NCBI GenBank assembly: GCA_963781025.1
Contig: CAWADU010000003.1
Span: forward strand, 1-64,000
Length of the DNA stretch: 64,000 nt
Origin: Tardibacter sp963781025
GTDB lineage: Bacteria > Pseudomonadota > Alphaproteobacteria > Sphingomonadales > Sphingomonadaceae
Reading direction: 5' to 3'
Shown here one piece after another: positions 56,774 through 64,000 of the stretch; position 1 is the stretch's first letter, and every line of letters starts with the position of its first letter. A model generated the notes under the pieces. That model saw only the letters and a list, made by a program, of their open reading frames with translations, searched no databases and was not told the DNA's origin. A program made the position numbers and the translations under genes.

Positions 56774-58454
56774 TTATTTTCCCTGGCTGCGCCAGCGCTG
56801 GATGGTGCGGTCGAGGATCACTTCCTCGTCGCCGACATGCGTCCACAGCTCGGAGAACAGCGGATCGGCAGATGCGGGCCGCTTGTCCTCCTCAAGGTCG
56901 TCCAGCCTGACCCGGATCGGGATAGATACGCCTTCGCCGCAGATTACGCATTCCCGGTTGCGCAGCGCGGGTATTGAATTCGAGGAAGCCGCGCGCGCCC
57001 TCGGGCATGGCATTGCGCACATAGGCCTGGTCGCGATCGTTGTTGAGGCGCATGGCGATGATCGTCCCGCATTGGGACATGACGCCTTCCGCCAGATCGG
57101 ATGGACGCTGGGTGATCAGGCCCAGCGAGACGCCATATTTGCGGCCTTCCTTGGCGATACGTTCCAGAACCTTGCGGACCGCGCTTCTGGTCTTGTCGCG
57201 GTCGGAAGGAACATAACGGTGCGCTTCCTCGCAGACGAGGAGGATCGGTCTTTTGGGTTCGCGGCGCGACCAGATGGCGAAATCGAACACCATGCGCGAC
57301 AGCACGGCGACAACGACGGAAACGATGTCGGACGGAACGCCGGAAAGATCGATGATCGAAATCGGCTTGCCGTTGCCGGGCAGGCGGAAGATGCGTGCCA
57401 TGAAGCTGGCCATGGTGTCGCTGACCAGCATGCCCGAGAACATGAACGAATAACGAGGATCGCCCTTGATCTCCTCGATCTTCGTCTTGAGGCGCAGATA
57501 GGGCGCGATCTCGCCCGCGCGGTCAAGCTTGCCCATCAGGGTCTGGATCGCGTTGACGAGGTCCGACAGCAGATAGGGGACCGGCGAATCCACCGTCAGC
57601 TTGGTAAGGCCCTGCGATGCGCGGTTCTTCGCCCGCGCCTGCAACAGGCATTTGGCGAGGATGTCCTCGTCCATCTGCCGCTCGGCGCCGTCGGTGGTGA
57701 CGAAAACCTCGCAGTGCTCCTCGAAATTCATCAGCCAGTAGGGCATGGCGAGATTGTCGACGTTGAAGACCTCGCCGTTCTCCTTGAATGCCGCCGAATA
57801 TTCGCCATGGGGGTCGAGCATGACGATGTGGCCGTTCGGCGCCATCTCGCAGATACGGTGCAGGATCAGCGCTGCCGACGTGGATTTGCCGGTGCCGGTG
57901 GAACCCAGAAGCGCGAAATGCTTGCCCAGCATGGCGTCGATGAACAGCGACGCCCTGACGTGTTGCGACGGATAGACGGTGCCGATGCCGATATGGGGGC
58001 GGTCGGAGGACGAGAATATCTGGTGCATGTCCTCCTGGGTTACGGGAAAGATGCGGGTGCCGGGCACCGGGTAGCGCGTAACGCCACGTCGGAATCCCTT
58101 CATCTGGCCGCTCACCGCGTCTTCGATGCCCTCGCCCAGAAAATCGACGGTGGCGAGAATCAGGTCCCCATCGGGGTTCTCAAGCCTCATGTCGCGAACA
58201 TTGGCGAGCAGCCACAGCCCGCCCACACGGCACTTCACCTGGCTGCCGACCTGCCCGGCCATGGCGACGGTAATGTCGCGGTGGCCTTCGAGCAGCTTCA
58301 GCGCGCGGCCATCCAGACGGATGCTCGACGCGCCGCCGGAAACCTCGACGACCCGGCCTATGTCTCTGAAATCAGCCCGGTTTGACGCGACGGTGCCCAG
58401 TTCCTCGATGTCGCTCGATGAGTTCAGGGAATTGAGGTTGAACGTGTCAACCAT
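56774..58454 (-). CDS. HerA-like DUF87 ATPase, frameshifted near the 3' end
   Basis: 559 residues after repair from ATG 58454. HerA/DUF87 fold: a beta-barrel (HAS-barrel) N-terminus, then Walker A LLGSTGTGKSTSAALILHRI near residue 185, the Asp/Glu strand HIVMLDPHGEY and the Walker B-like ILLVCEEAHRYVPSDRDKTRSAV, with sensor DLAEGVMSQCGTIIAMRLNNDRDQAYV. At 56981 one inserted base breaks the frame; removing it gives FLNSIPALRNRECVICGEG to a stop at 56774–56776. HerA works with NurA in archaea and DNA repair; its bacterial cousins are often in defence or repair. No NurA here. Confidence 0.85.
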
Positions 58455-58558
58455 GATTGCCGCCTGTCTGCTGCCCAAAGGACCGACAGAGATAGCGGAC
58501 AGAGCCTTAAGAAAATGGCAAGATCAGGCAAAACAATTCGAAGGCGGCAAAGGGCGCG

Positions 58559-59314
58559 CTATTTGCGTTTGAATATCGCCCCCGCGAGCCACCCGAGACC
58601 AACAGCGATAAGCACGGCCGTCAGGCCGTAGATGAACGAATGGCGCTGTGCCGCTACATAGATGAAGCGTTCGAAACCCGATTTGTCGATTTTGATTTCG
58701 CGCCGTGCCTGGGCGACGACCTTGCCGTTCTGGATCAGGAAGGTCTGCGCGACATAGGCCCCGACCGGCACCCTGGCGGGCAGCGGGAGGCGGGCGCGAT
58801 AGAGCACGCCTTCGGTGATGTCCACCCCATGCTCGCTTTCAAAGTACAGCCCCGATCGTTTGCGGAGATCAATCAGTCCCTTTTCGAATTCGGATATCTC
58901 CTCGGAACTGTTGCCGCTCGCCGGCGAAAGCTGGAGCGTTCCGACGCCCAGTTCATAGACGGTGGCGGTCCCGTTATCGACGATCCTGCCGATGGGCGCA
59001 GAAGCCGCCACGGCAAAATAGCTGGGAACTGTTTCGAAGCGGGCCGAACGGCGGTTGATCCATATGCCTGCAAAACGCTCCTTCTTGCGGACGGTCAGCG
59101 GCTCGGTCGGGCCGCGCAACACGACGACCACATCGGCTCGGTCCGTGGGCAAGCGGCCGCCGGGATAGAGGATCGCGCCGAACAGCAGCAGCTCCGCGCC
59201 GGTAAAGCTGTAGACGATGTCGATCTGGCGCTGGCTGACATCGGGCACCAGCTTTGGCGTGGCGCCGGTGAGCAGAAATGCGACGAAGGGAAGCAGCAGC
59301 AACCTGAAATTCAT
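58559..59314 (-). CDS. TIGR02186 family membrane protein
   Basis: 251 residues. Signal peptide (LLLLPFVAFLLTGATP), then a large periplasmic part with DVSQRQIDIVYSFTGAELLLFGAILYPGGR and RRSARFETVPSYFAVAASAPIG, and a C-terminal membrane anchor (FIYGLTAVLIAVGLGWLAGAIF). Matches the alphaproteobacterial TIGR02186 family. It is coupled by a 4-base overlap to the TauE/SafE-type transporter gene, an arrangement known in this class. A joint role in sulfur-oxyanion export or stress is inferred. Confidence 0.82.
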   Translation of the reverse strand: MNFRLLLLPFVAFLLTGATPKLVPDVSQRQIDIVYSFTGAELLLFGAILYPGGRLPTDRADVVVVLRGPTEPLTVRKKERFAGIWINRRSARFETVPSYFAVAASAPIGRIVDNGTATVYELGVGTLQLSPASGNSSEEISEFEKGLIDLRKRSGLYFESEHGVDITEGVLYRARLPLPARVPVGAYVAQTFLIQNGKVVAQARREIKIDKSGFERFIYVAAQRHSFIYGLTAVLIAVGLGWLAGAIFKRK

Positions 59315-60228
59315 GAGGTCGGCCCGTAGATCGTAAAGACCTCGTCGGGCCGATAACCCAGCCCCAGCGCCATGCGGACCGCAACCGCCAGCACGATCAG
59401 CGCCAGGCTGAAGCGCAGATACTCAGGCTTCAGCTTCAACGCCATGCGTGCCCCGATCTGCGCACCGATCACGCCTCCGACCAGAAGCAGCGCGGCGAGG
59501 ACGACGTCCACTGTCCTGGACTGGACAGAGTGCACCATGGTCGTCGCGGCGGTGACAAACAGTATCTGGAAGAGGGAGGTGCCGACAACAACGCTCGCCG
59601 GCATGCTGAGCAGGTAGATGAGCGCCGGCACGATGATGAAGCCGCCGCCAACGCCCAGGGCAACCGTCAAAATGCCTGTCACGAAGCCGATCGCGAGCGG
59701 CGCCAGCGGCGATATATAAAGGCCCGACCGATAGAATCGCCATCGAAAAGGCATGACGGCGATCAACCGGTTGTGGCGCGGGCGGGACGGAGGCCGCTTG
59801 CCCGCGCGGGTGGCCTTGACCGACCTGACCGCTTCCGAAAGCATCAGCCCGCCCACCGAGCCCAGCAGGACGACATAAGCCATGCTGATAGCGATATCGA
59901 TTTGCCCCAGTCGCTGAAGGGTCCGGAAAACAAATGATCCGGCAAAAGAGCCGAGCACGCCGCCTGCGACCAACACCCAGCCCATGCGGAAATCGATGCC
60001 CCTGCGTCCCCAATAAGTGAGCGCGCCCGATACGCTTGCGCCCGTAACCTGCGTGGCCGACGATGCCACGGCGACGGCGGGCGGTATGCCATAGAACATC
60101 AGCAGGGGGGTGGTCAGAAACCCGCCGCCGACTCCGAACATGCCCGACAGGAAGCCGACCAGCGCGCCAAGGGCGACAATCACCAGCGCATTCACCGAAA
60201 GCCCTGCGATGGGAAGATAGAGGTCCAT
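59311..60228 (-). CDS. TauE/SafE-family sulfite exporter-like permease
   Basis: 305 residues, about eight transmembrane helices in two repeats. Signature GFLSGMFGVGGGFLTTPLLMFYGIPPAVAVASSATQ appears in the first repeat and GFVTGILTVALGVGGGFIIVPALIYLLSMPASVVVGTSLFQI in the second, as usual for TauE/SafE. It exports sulfite or other anions from the cytoplasm; the exact substrate is unknown. It is transcribed with the TIGR02186 gene 4 bases downstream. Confidence 0.92.
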   Translation of the reverse strand: MDLYLPIAGLSVNALVIVALGALVGFLSGMFGVGGGFLTTPLLMFYGIPPAVAVASSATQVTGASVSGALTYWGRRGIDFRMGWVLVAGGVLGSFAGSFVFRTLQRLGQIDIAISMAYVVLLGSVGGLMLSEAVRSVKATRAGKRPPSRPRHNRLIAVMPFRWRFYRSGLYISPLAPLAIGFVTGILTVALGVGGGFIIVPALIYLLSMPASVVVGTSLFQILFVTAATTMVHSVQSRTVDVVLAALLLVGGVIGAQIGARMALKLKPEYLRFSLALIVLAVAVRMALGLGYRPDEVFTIYGPTS

Positions 60229-60277
60229 TTCCTCCGCTTAGCTTAACCGGCCGTGCGATGCGACCGGCAGATGAAAA

Positions 60278-61444
60278 TTAGAACCCCGCCCGAACGGTCA
60301 AGGCCGGCCCACTTCCGGGACGGGCGTTGCCTCCGGCACGGAACCGGTAATCGACTGTCGCGACGACCCGCGTTGAACCGATCTTTCCCGATAGCTCGGC
60401 GGTCGGTCCGGCATCCACACGCGATGCGCCGGGCTGCACACCGGCCCAGAGGCCCGCGCCCATGAAGAGATGCATGCCCGCGCGATCGATTGCCGATGCT
60501 TGCAGCTTTGCCCAGCCATCCGCATAGCCGTCTCGAGATTTTGCGCCGATGATACCCGCCTGGCCGTAGAGCGACGCCGTGAGGCCGGGCCGGACGACTA
60601 TGGAGTCCGCCCCGCCTGATACACGCACCGCCCAGGCATCGCGGGCATGGCTCCCTGCGGCGATGTAACGGTCGAGTGCGACCGTCACCGGCACGAAGCG
60701 GACGGGCTGCAGTTCAAGCCCCAGCACGGCCTGGCTGGCGCTCGCCCTGTCGCTTCGTTTCGACAGGGGCTGGAAGACGCGGCCGGACAGCGCGATCCGT
60801 TGATTTGACAGCGGATTTAATACATAGGCGAGGCGCGCGCCAAGCTGGCTGCCGCCCAATGTCGGCGTCGCGCCAAGCAGCGGCGGAGCGCTGCCTCGCC
60901 GCGCCAGGACATAGGCGTCGGCGCTCCACCGGCGGAGGAGCAGGCGCCGGTCGGTTCTCCATGCAGCCGCGCGTGGATCGTTGGGCGCACCGTCGATCGC
61001 GCGGGCAAGCAGCGCTGCCGCGTCCTTACGATTTCCGGCGCGCAAGCGTGCATAGCCCTGTTCGGCCAGAGCGCCACCTCCGGACATCCCTGAGGAAGAT
61101 GGTCCGCTCGCGCCGACCGCGCCGGTACTATCTCCAGCGGGCAAGGGTGGCGGCAATGGAATGATGATTGCTGTCGCTTTCGAAGCATTTTCCCAAGCAT
61201 CGGGCGACAGGCTTCGGAAAGCGAGCGCGAGGCGCGATGTTGTGTGATGCCATCGGTCAACGAACAGCCGCGGGTCGCGCGTTGGTGAAAGGCCATGGCC
61301 GGCCACGATCGGGAGGCCAACAGCTTCCGGTCCGGATAGCGATACGCGGTATTGGGCGAAATCATGCGCGACGATCGGCGCTCGCCATGCCAACCATGCG
61401 CAGGTGCTGATCGCCAGCCATCTGACCGCCACCGGTATGCGCAT
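60278..61444 (-). CDS. NfrA-like outer-membrane protein, short form
   Basis: 388 residues with an N-terminal signal (RWLAISTCAWLAWRAPIVA). A short repeat region (AEQGYARLRAGNRKDAAALLARAIDGAPNDPRAAAW) resembles tetratricopeptide units. The C-terminal half (QRIALSGRVFQPLSKRSDRASASQAVLGLELQPVRFVPV to DYRFRAGGNARPGSGPALTVRAGF) has the alternating pattern of beta strands of an outer-membrane barrel. Its place one base from an NfrB-like glycosyltransferase gene suggests the N4-receptor/glycan secretion pair NfrA–NfrB. It is much shorter than enterobacterial NfrA. Assignment is inferred from context. Confidence 0.6.
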   Translation of the reverse strand: MRIPVAVRWLAISTCAWLAWRAPIVAHDFAQYRVSLSGPEAVGLPIVAGHGLSPTRDPRLFVDRWHHTTSRLALAFRSLSPDAWENASKATAIIIPLPPPLPAGDSTGAVGASGPSSSGMSGGGALAEQGYARLRAGNRKDAAALLARAIDGAPNDPRAAAWRTDRRLLLRRWSADAYVLARRGSAPPLLGATPTLGGSQLGARLAYVLNPLSNQRIALSGRVFQPLSKRSDRASASQAVLGLELQPVRFVPVTVALDRYIAAGSHARDAWAVRVSGGADSIVVRPGLTASLYGQAGIIGAKSRDGYADGWAKLQASAIDRAGMHLFMGAGLWAGVQPGASRVDAGPTAELSGKIGSTRVVATVDYRFRAGGNARPGSGPALTVRAGF

Positions 61445-61445
61445 G

Positions 61446-62858
61446 TTATTCGCCGGGCAGGATGGCGGGAAACTGATGGGATGTCTTGTCCCACACAGGT
61501 TGCGGCTGGTTTTGGCCGAGGGATCGAACGACCCTGCCCAGCGCGCGAAAACAGGCCAGAATGGCGATCAGGTTCGCGATGATCGAACGGGGAATGGCGC
61601 GCAGACCCTCGGCTGCTCCATAGGCGTATGTGGTGAAGACAAACCGCATCGCCAGGCGCCAGCAGAGCATCGCGGCATTGAAGGCGAGCAGATGGGCGAC
61701 CCACCCGTTCGTCGCGATCATCGATGGCAATGCCATCTGCGGCCAGATGTATCGAGCGAGAGTGACCGCCCCAAAGCCCATCGCCCCCAGATAAGCGAGA
61801 AGCGTCGCAAGCGCTCCCGCCACGGCCTTGCGGTCGCGCAGGCGCATCCAGCGTTCCGCCAATCCTCCGTGCCAGCCGAGCCGGTCCCAGCCATGAAGCG
61901 CGATGCCGCTCAGCCAGCGGGTCTTCTGACGGACCGCCGCTTCCAGCGTGCCGGGAAAATGCTCGCGCGTGGCGACGAGGTGCCCCGACGCGCCCGGCAT
62001 CCGCACCAGAATGCCGCGCCCGCCGAGACTGCCGAGCTTCAGGCCAAGCTCATAGTCTTCGGTAACACTGGCCTCGTCGAAGGGCCTGCCGCCGTTCAGG
62101 CGGATGATTTCGTCCATCATGTCACGCCGGATCGCGCATCCTACGCCTGCCGACGGAACCGCCGCGCCCAGGGCCTCGCGCACGACCAGGTCCTTGCCAT
62201 GGGATTCGGCGAACTCGTCCAGATAATGCCCGGCGATCCAGCGCGATTTCGGATCGACGAGCGGCAGCACCGGAAGCTGGACCATATCGAAGCGTTCGAT
62301 CAGCCGGTCGAAAATCCGGAGCTCCATCGAATGCACGACGTCTTCGGCATCGTGCAGGACCACCGCCTTGAAGCGCACGCCCGTGGACCGTTCCTCGGCA
62401 ACGAGCGCATCCCAGATGTGATTGAGGCAATCAGCCTTGGTGGTGGGACCGTCCCGGCTTGCGATCACCGGTATCACCCTTGGGTCGGCTATGCGTCTGA
62501 CCGCCGCAACCGTGTAGGGATCATTGGGATAGACGCCGACAAACAGGCGGTAGTGCGGGTGATCGAGCCTTTTCAGCGCGCCCTTCAGCATGCCGGCGAT
62601 GACCAGCGATTCATCCCAGGCGGGGATCAGGACCGCCATCGCGCCCGGTCTGTCCGGAGGTGCGAGCATATCCGCGCTGACGCGTTCGTGGCGGGTATAA
62701 ACCGCCGCCGCGCGCCAGAATCGCCGACCGAAATAGATGGCATCCACGATCAGGTCGTCGGTGCAGCCGATGGCGATCAGAACCGCTGCCGCCGATATCA
62801 GTTCACGCGTAACCAATGCCACGACACCGAGCCACGGTGCCAACCACAGAACGTCCAT
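61446..62858 (-). CDS. NfrB-like membrane glycosyltransferase, short form
   Basis: 470 residues. N-terminal membrane helices, then a GT2-type domain: MAVLIPAWDESLVIAGMLKGALKRLDHPHYRLFVGVYPNDP with Asp, VVLHDAEDVVHSMELRIFD carrying a DxE-like metal triad, and the acceptor-side VTEDYELGLKLGSLGG and RQKTRWLSGIALHGWDR (QxxRW). Three C-terminal helices and the ending WDKTSHQFPAILPGE. These are the signs of NfrB, which makes a ManNAc-rich glycan in Escherichia coli. The c-di-GMP-binding MshEN domain of that enzyme is absent here. Confidence 0.75.
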   Translation of the reverse strand: MDVLWLAPWLGVVALVTRELISAAAVLIAIGCTDDLIVDAIYFGRRFWRAAAVYTRHERVSADMLAPPDRPGAMAVLIPAWDESLVIAGMLKGALKRLDHPHYRLFVGVYPNDPYTVAAVRRIADPRVIPVIASRDGPTTKADCLNHIWDALVAEERSTGVRFKAVVLHDAEDVVHSMELRIFDRLIERFDMVQLPVLPLVDPKSRWIAGHYLDEFAESHGKDLVVREALGAAVPSAGVGCAIRRDMMDEIIRLNGGRPFDEASVTEDYELGLKLGSLGGRGILVRMPGASGHLVATREHFPGTLEAAVRQKTRWLSGIALHGWDRLGWHGGLAERWMRLRDRKAVAGALATLLAYLGAMGFGAVTLARYIWPQMALPSMIATNGWVAHLLAFNAAMLCWRLAMRFVFTTYAYGAAEGLRAIPRSIIANLIAILACFRALGRVVRSLGQNQPQPVWDKTSHQFPAILPGE

Positions 62859-62929
62859 GCCCTTATCCCCCTTGGGCAGAGGACGTTTTTCATCCGTAAT
62901 GGATTAGAAAAGTGCAAGCACAATCGGGA

Positions 62930-63370
62930 TCAGATGAGGCGCAAGACCCTCATACTTGTGATTTTTTCGTCCGAAAGGATGATATGATCGAGCAGGCGGA
63001 TGTCCAGTGCGGCACAGATGCGTGCCAGATTGCGCGTCGTCCGCACGTCAACCGCACTCGGATTCGGATCGCCGCTGGGGTGGTTATGGGCAAGGATCAG
63101 GGCGGTGGCATCGGCGGCGAGCGCGGATGTGATGATGCGCCTGACGGGTAGATCGACCAGGTCCCTTTTGCCCATCCATGCGGCCATGCCGCACAATGCG
63201 CCCCGCCCGTCCAGAAAGAGGGCGCGTACATGCTCTTGCGACTGGCGGCAAAAATAGGGCTGAAGCAGGTCGAGCGCGGATTCGAGGCTGTCGAGGCAAA
63301 GCGCGAAGGATGGCGTAGCTTGTCGCCGGCGCGGCGGCCCCTGGTTGGGGAAGGCAGTCATCCTCGTCAT
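62930..63370 (-). CDS. JAB/MPN-domain protein related to RadC
   Basis: 146 residues from ATG 63370; ATG 63361 is an alternative. The C-terminal JAMM zinc-metalloprotease-like motif is intact: ALILAHNHPSGDPNPSAVDVRTTRNLARICAALDIRLLDHIILSD, with HxH, Ser and Asp. The N-terminal helix–hairpin–helix part of the RadC family is missing; such short JAB-only forms are found in this group. Its target is unknown; RadC itself was wrongly linked to DNA repair. The gene is separate from nfrB-like by 72 bases. Confidence 0.75.
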   Translation of the reverse strand: MTRMTAFPNQGPPRRRQATPSFALCLDSLESALDLLQPYFCRQSQEHVRALFLDGRGALCGMAAWMGKRDLVDLPVRRIITSALAADATALILAHNHPSGDPNPSAVDVRTTRNLARICAALDIRLLDHIILSDEKITSMRVLRLI

Positions 63371-63589
63371 GCCCGGACAGGTTAGGCGGCAAACGCCGGC
63401 GCGCGAGCCGCGATCATTCCAAAATGGATCAAAGCGGCCTGTCCATGTTTCGCCCGCGCCCCGTCGGTCGCGAACCTTGGCGCTCCTGCGCATTCCGGGC
63501 GGAATGTTCCTGTCGCCTATTGCCGCCGCACAATGGCCGGCGCTAATGCGGGGAACGCAGGTGCGATTGGATTGGAAAGGCGACGCGAT

Positions 63590-64000
63590 ATGAGCGAGAA
63601 TCTGTTGTTCGAGCAGCACGGCGGTGTCGCGACGATCACGTTCAACGTCCCGGACAAGGGCAACGCCATTGACCTCGACTTCGCGCGCGCTCTGGTCACG
63701 GCAGCCATGCGCTGCGACCAGGATGCGTCCATCCGTTGCGTCGTGCTGACCGGAAACGGACGCCTCTTTTGTGCCGGCGGCGACATCAGCCTGATGGAGC
63801 GGGCGGGCGATGCCCTTCCGGCTGCACTCAGCGAGCTGGCCGGCATACTGCACATGGCGATATCCCGCTTCGCGCGCATGCCCAAGCCGCTGCTGTGCCT
63901 GGTCAATGGCCCCGCCGCCGGTGCAGGCATGAGCCTGGCGTTATTGGGCGACGTCGTTCTTGCGGCGCGGTCGGCGCACTTTACCGCGGCCTATGGCGCG
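63590..64000 (+). CDS. enoyl-CoA hydratase/isomerase-family protein, 5' part
   Basis: Incomplete at the right edge; 137 residues are visible from ATG 63590. Crotonase fold: the first strands LLFEQHGGVATITFNVPDKGNAI, then CVVLTGNGRLFCAGGDISLME with the oxyanion-hole GGD motif, and KPLLCLVNGPAAGAGMSLALLGDVVLAARSAHF with GxAxGAG, the second oxyanion/active-site segment. It acts on CoA thioesters in fatty-acid, amino-acid or aromatic degradation. Exact role cannot be told from half the protein. Confidence 0.85.
   Translation, partial: MSENLLFEQHGGVATITFNVPDKGNAIDLDFARALVTAAMRCDQDASIRCVVLTGNGRLFCAGGDISLMERAGDALPAALSELAGILHMAISRFARMPKPLLCLVNGPAAGAGMSLALLGDVVLAARSAHFTAAYGA

Noticed and set aside
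56190..58385. 731-codon plus-strand frame opposite the HerA-like gene
   Set aside because: Antisense shadow; low conservation and the opposite strand carries clear Walker motifs.
61404..62987. 527-codon plus-strand frame opposite the NfrB-like gene
   Set aside because: Antisense shadow of the glycosyltransferase gene; the minus strand has the ordered GT2 motifs.

Overview
The window reads as chromosomal DNA of an alphaproteobacterium of the order Sphingomonadales. The coding sequence is GC-rich. The basis for this is the nusA–DUF448–infB–rbfA–truB–rpsO–pnp run, an alphaproteobacterial TIGR02186/TauE pair, DUF6491 and DUF983 proteins, a TonB-dependent receptor and a Ccm cytochrome c maturation cluster. 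Genus and species cannot be fixed from the sequence alone.

Layout. 1–4.1 kb: the 3' end of metK, an isoprenylcysteine-methyltransferase-like membrane protein, two small exported proteins, trmB and a soluble aldose dehydrogenase. 4.3–14.4 kb: the translation and RNA operon rimP–nusA–DUF448–infB–rbfA–(DUF6491)–truB–rpsO–pnp, closed by a strong terminator. 14.4–22.7 kb: small proteins, a flavodoxin-fold oxidoreductase and a low-oxygen/stress block (kinase–phosphotransferase fusion, alcohol dehydrogenase remnant, universal stress protein, haem-PAS FixL/FixJ pair, receiver protein, DksA-like protein). 22.7–28.1 kb: an L,D-transpeptidase and a sigma-54-driven phage-shock locus, pspF divergent from a TonB-like gene, pspA, pspB and pspC. 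28.2–29.5 kb: an adrenodoxin-reductase-type ferredoxin–NADP reductase.

29.6–43.1 kb is an accessory block lying between two tRNA-Pro genes (CGG and GGG). It holds an Arr-type rifamycin ADP-ribosyltransferase and a tightly overlapping nine-gene minus-strand operon: VOC protein, SDR, sugar-binding lipoprotein, SDR, GntR regulator, lactonase-like amidohydrolase, two permeases and a double ATPase. It also holds a broken GH106 alpha-L-rhamnosidase remnant, a TonB receptor and an IS630 remnant. The operon looks like uptake plus the first oxidation and lactonase steps of non-phosphorylative deoxysugar or sugar catabolism. The dehydratase and aldolase or hydrolase steps are absent here. Just beyond the second tRNA is an isolated endolysin–holin pair.

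44.6–64 kb: gamma-carbonic anhydrase, a GNAT acetyltransferase, argC, hemB, ccmC–ccmI, alanine dehydrogenase, kup, a HerA-like ATPase, TIGR02186/TauE, an NfrA/NfrB-like glycan pair, a stand-alone JAB-domain protein and the start of an enoyl-CoA hydratase gene.

A striking technical feature is a set of twelve single-base indels (eleven insertions, one deletion) in six otherwise conserved genes. Seven of them are in pnp alone. In every case the summed length returns to a whole number of codons once the indels are removed, and both flanking frames encode family-conserved protein. Consensus sequencing errors are therefore a more likely explanation than true pseudogenes.
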